Source: Lachnospiraceae bacterium
Lineage (GTDB): Bacteria > Bacillota > Clostridia > Lachnospirales > Lachnospiraceae
Reading direction: 5' to 3'
Length of the DNA stretch: 64,000 bases
NCBI GenBank assembly: GCA_017550425.1
Contig: JAFZPG010000014.1
Location: 1-64,000 of the forward strand
Program-made: the position numbers and the translations under genes
In this document: in pieces, positions 62,446 through 64,000 of the stretch
Position numbering within the stretch: the first letter of the stretch is position 1
How the letters are laid out: every line of letters starts with the position of its first letter
The notes under the pieces: model-generated
What the model was told of the DNA's origin: nothing
The model's input: the letters and a program-made list of their open reading frames with translations, nothing else
Database searches by the model: none

Positions 62446-64000
62446 ATGATCAAGGTTATTAAGAGAGATGGGGAAACAGCGGAATTTCAGATCGCGAAGA
62501 TCGAGGCAGCGATCGAAAAAGCCTTTGTTGCAACCGAGAAACTGGTAAATAAAGACATCATCCAGCTTCTTGCACTGCGTGTTACCGCAGACTTCCAGAC
62601 GAAGCAGAAGGACGGATGCATCACCGTCGAGCAGATCCAGGACAGCGTTGAGCACGTGCTCGAGCAGTCCGGTTATACCGACGTAGCGAAGGCATACATC
62701 CTGTACCGTAAGCAGCGCGAGAAGATCCGTAATATGAAGTCCACGATCCTGGACTATCGGGATGTCGTTAACAGCTACGTAAAGGTAGAAGACTGGCGTG
62801 TTAAGGAAAATTCCACCGTTACCTATTCGGTCGGCGGTCTGATCCTTTCGAACTCCGGCGCCGTTACGGCCAATTACTGGCTCTCCGAGATCTACGACGA
62901 GGAGATCGCGAAGGCACACCGTGAGGCAGACATCCACATTCACGACCTTTCCATGCTGACCGGTTACTGTGCAGGCTGGTCTTTGAAGCAGCTCATCGTG
63001 GAAGGCCTCGGCGGCATTCCCGGTAAGATCACATCGGCGCCTGCAAAGCACCTTTCCGTTTTGTGCAACCAGATGGTCAACTTCCTCGGCATCATGCAGA
63101 ATGAGTGGGCCGGCGCGCAGGCATTTTCCTCGTTCGATACCTATCTGGCTCCGTTCGTAAAGGCAGATCACCTGACCTATCCGGAAGTTAAGAAGTGCAT
63201 CGAAGCTTTCGTATACGGTGTAAATACACCTTCTCGTTGGGGTACGCAGGCTCCTTTCTCAAACATTACCTTAGACTGGACCGTACCGAATGATCTCGCA
63301 GAACTTCCTGCGATCGTCGGCGGTAAAGAAATGGATTTCAAGTATAAGGATTGCAAGCCTGAGATGGACATGGTGAACCGTGCATTCATCGAAACCATGC
63401 TCGAAGGCGATGCGAACGGCCGCGGCTTCCAGTATCCGATCCCGACCTACTCGATCACCCGGGATTTCGACTGGTCCGATACCGAAAATAATCGTCTGTT
63501 GTTCGAGATGACTTCTAAGTACGGCACTCCGTATTTCTCGAACTACATCAACAGCGATATGCAGCCTTCGGACGTGCGCAGTATGTGCTGCCGTCTGCGT
63601 CTTGATCTGCGTGAACTTCGTAAGAAGACCGGCGGTTTCTTCGGTTCCGGTGAGAGCACCGGTAGTGTAGGCGTTGTTACGATCAATATGCCTCGTATCG
63701 CATATCTGGCGTCGAACGAAGAGGAGTTCTTCGCACGTCTGGATCGCCTGATGGATATCTCTGCGCGTTCTTTGAAGATCAAGCGCGGTGTTATTACGAA
63801 GCTTTTGAACGAAGGCTTGTATCCTTACACCAAACGTTACCTCGGTACCTTTGATAACCACTTCTCGACGATCGGTCTGGTCGGCATGAACGAAGCCGGT
63901 CTGAATGCAAAGTGGATCCAGGCTGACATGACCGATGTCAGAACGCAGGAATTCTCTAAGCGTGTTCTGAACCACATGCGTGAGCGTCTGTCCGATTATC
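62446..64000 (+). CDS. nrdD: Second class III ribonucleotide reductase, 3'-truncated by window end
   Basis: At least 518 codons, still open at the window edge. An N-terminal ATP-cone (IKVIKRDGETAEF) leads into a glycyl-radical reductase core (DIHIHDLSMLTGYCAGWS, YGVNTPSRWGTQAPFSN, GYGTPYFSNYI-like and FFGSGESTGSVGVV). The sequence is clearly different from the nrdD at 55649; it resembles the group found in Clostridia and Thermotoga, which may use a different electron donor. The AGAGGGA site precedes ATG 62446. The radical Gly must lie beyond the window. Confidence 0.92.
   Translation, partial: MIKVIKRDGETAEFQIAKIEAAIEKAFVATEKLVNKDIIQLLALRVTADFQTKQKDGCITVEQIQDSVEHVLEQSGYTDVAKAYILYRKQREKIRNMKSTILDYRDVVNSYVKVEDWRVKENSTVTYSVGGLILSNSGAVTANYWLSEIYDEEIAKAHREADIHIHDLSMLTGYCAGWSLKQLIVEGLGGIPGKITSAPAKHLSVLCNQMVNFLGIMQNEWAGAQAFSSFDTYLAPFVKADHLTYPEVKKCIEAFVYGVNTPSRWGTQAPFSNITLDWTVPNDLAELPAIVGGKEMDFKYKDCKPEMDMVNRAFIETMLEGDANGRGFQYPIPTYSITRDFDWSDTENNRLLFEMTSKYGTPYFSNYINSDMQPSDVRSMCCRLRLDLRELRKKTGGFFGSGESTGSVGVVTINMPRIAYLASNEEEFFARLDRLMDISARSLKIKRGVITKLLNEGLYPYTKRYLGTFDNHFSTIGLVGMNEAGLNAKWIQADMTDVRTQEFSKRVLNHMRERLSDY

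Overview
The window looks like chromosome from a strictly anaerobic, Gram-positive member of the Clostridia (Firmicutes). Evidence: two class III (oxygen-sensitive) ribonucleotide reductases plus NrdG; an LCP-family wall-polymer transferase; consensus sigma-A promoters (TTGACA-N17-TATAAT type); AGGAGG ribosome-binding sites; a tmRNA whose tag ends in DNNFAFAA, close to clostridial tags; a single-chain PurL; and MoxR/DUF58/transglutaminase and EAL proteins of clostridial type. Genus cannot be fixed from the sequence alone. Most of the window is dense core genome with short spacers and clear intrinsic terminators. No CRISPR array, insertion-sequence transposase, prophage or tRNA gene was seen.

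Layout. 1-4.2 kb: 3' part of a GH3 glycosidase, then rpsO-pnp with structured leaders. 4.2-9.7 kb: CotH-type lipoprotein, ridA, a lipoprotein, and an O-acetylhomoserine sulfhydrylase. 9.7-15.5 kb: the most unusual part. About 1 kb of gene-free DNA is packed with hairpins and ends in an imperfect inverted duplication of the promoter, Shine-Dalgarno and first codons of a 1578-aa DUF4011-type helicase/nuclease. 15.5-19.9 kb: small metabolic and RNA genes ending in a methylglyoxal-synthase-like protein that lacks catalytic residues. 19.9-25.4 kb: heterodimeric ABC exporter, divergent AraC regulator and rhomboid protease. 25.4-28.6 kb: cobalamin-dependent methionine synthase split from its reactivation domain. 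28.7-36.4 kb: LCP protein, lepA, hemW, a methyltransferase, hslO and membrane proteins. 36.5-41.2 kb: moxR-DUF58-transglutaminase operon on the minus strand behind a structured leader. 41.4-46.5 kb: EAL protein, ssrA, a GH26-like glycosidase and an acyltransferase. 46.6-51 kb: mscL and purL. 51-55.5 kb: a membrane-lipid operon (PAP2, flippase-like, pssA, psd, TPR). 55.5-64 kb: nrdD-nrdG-dut, degV, a TPR lipoprotein, hflX and a second nrdD that runs off the window.

Functional links. pssA and psd together make phosphatidylethanolamine. The split MetH and the sulfhydrylase both make methionine or homocysteine. nrdD, nrdG and dut form a dNTP module; both nrdD genes carry paired NrdR boxes, so they are probably co-regulated. 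The best candidates for something new are the 9.7-10.7 kb repeat/hairpin region and its helicase, and several promoter palindromes and leader structures listed in the findings.
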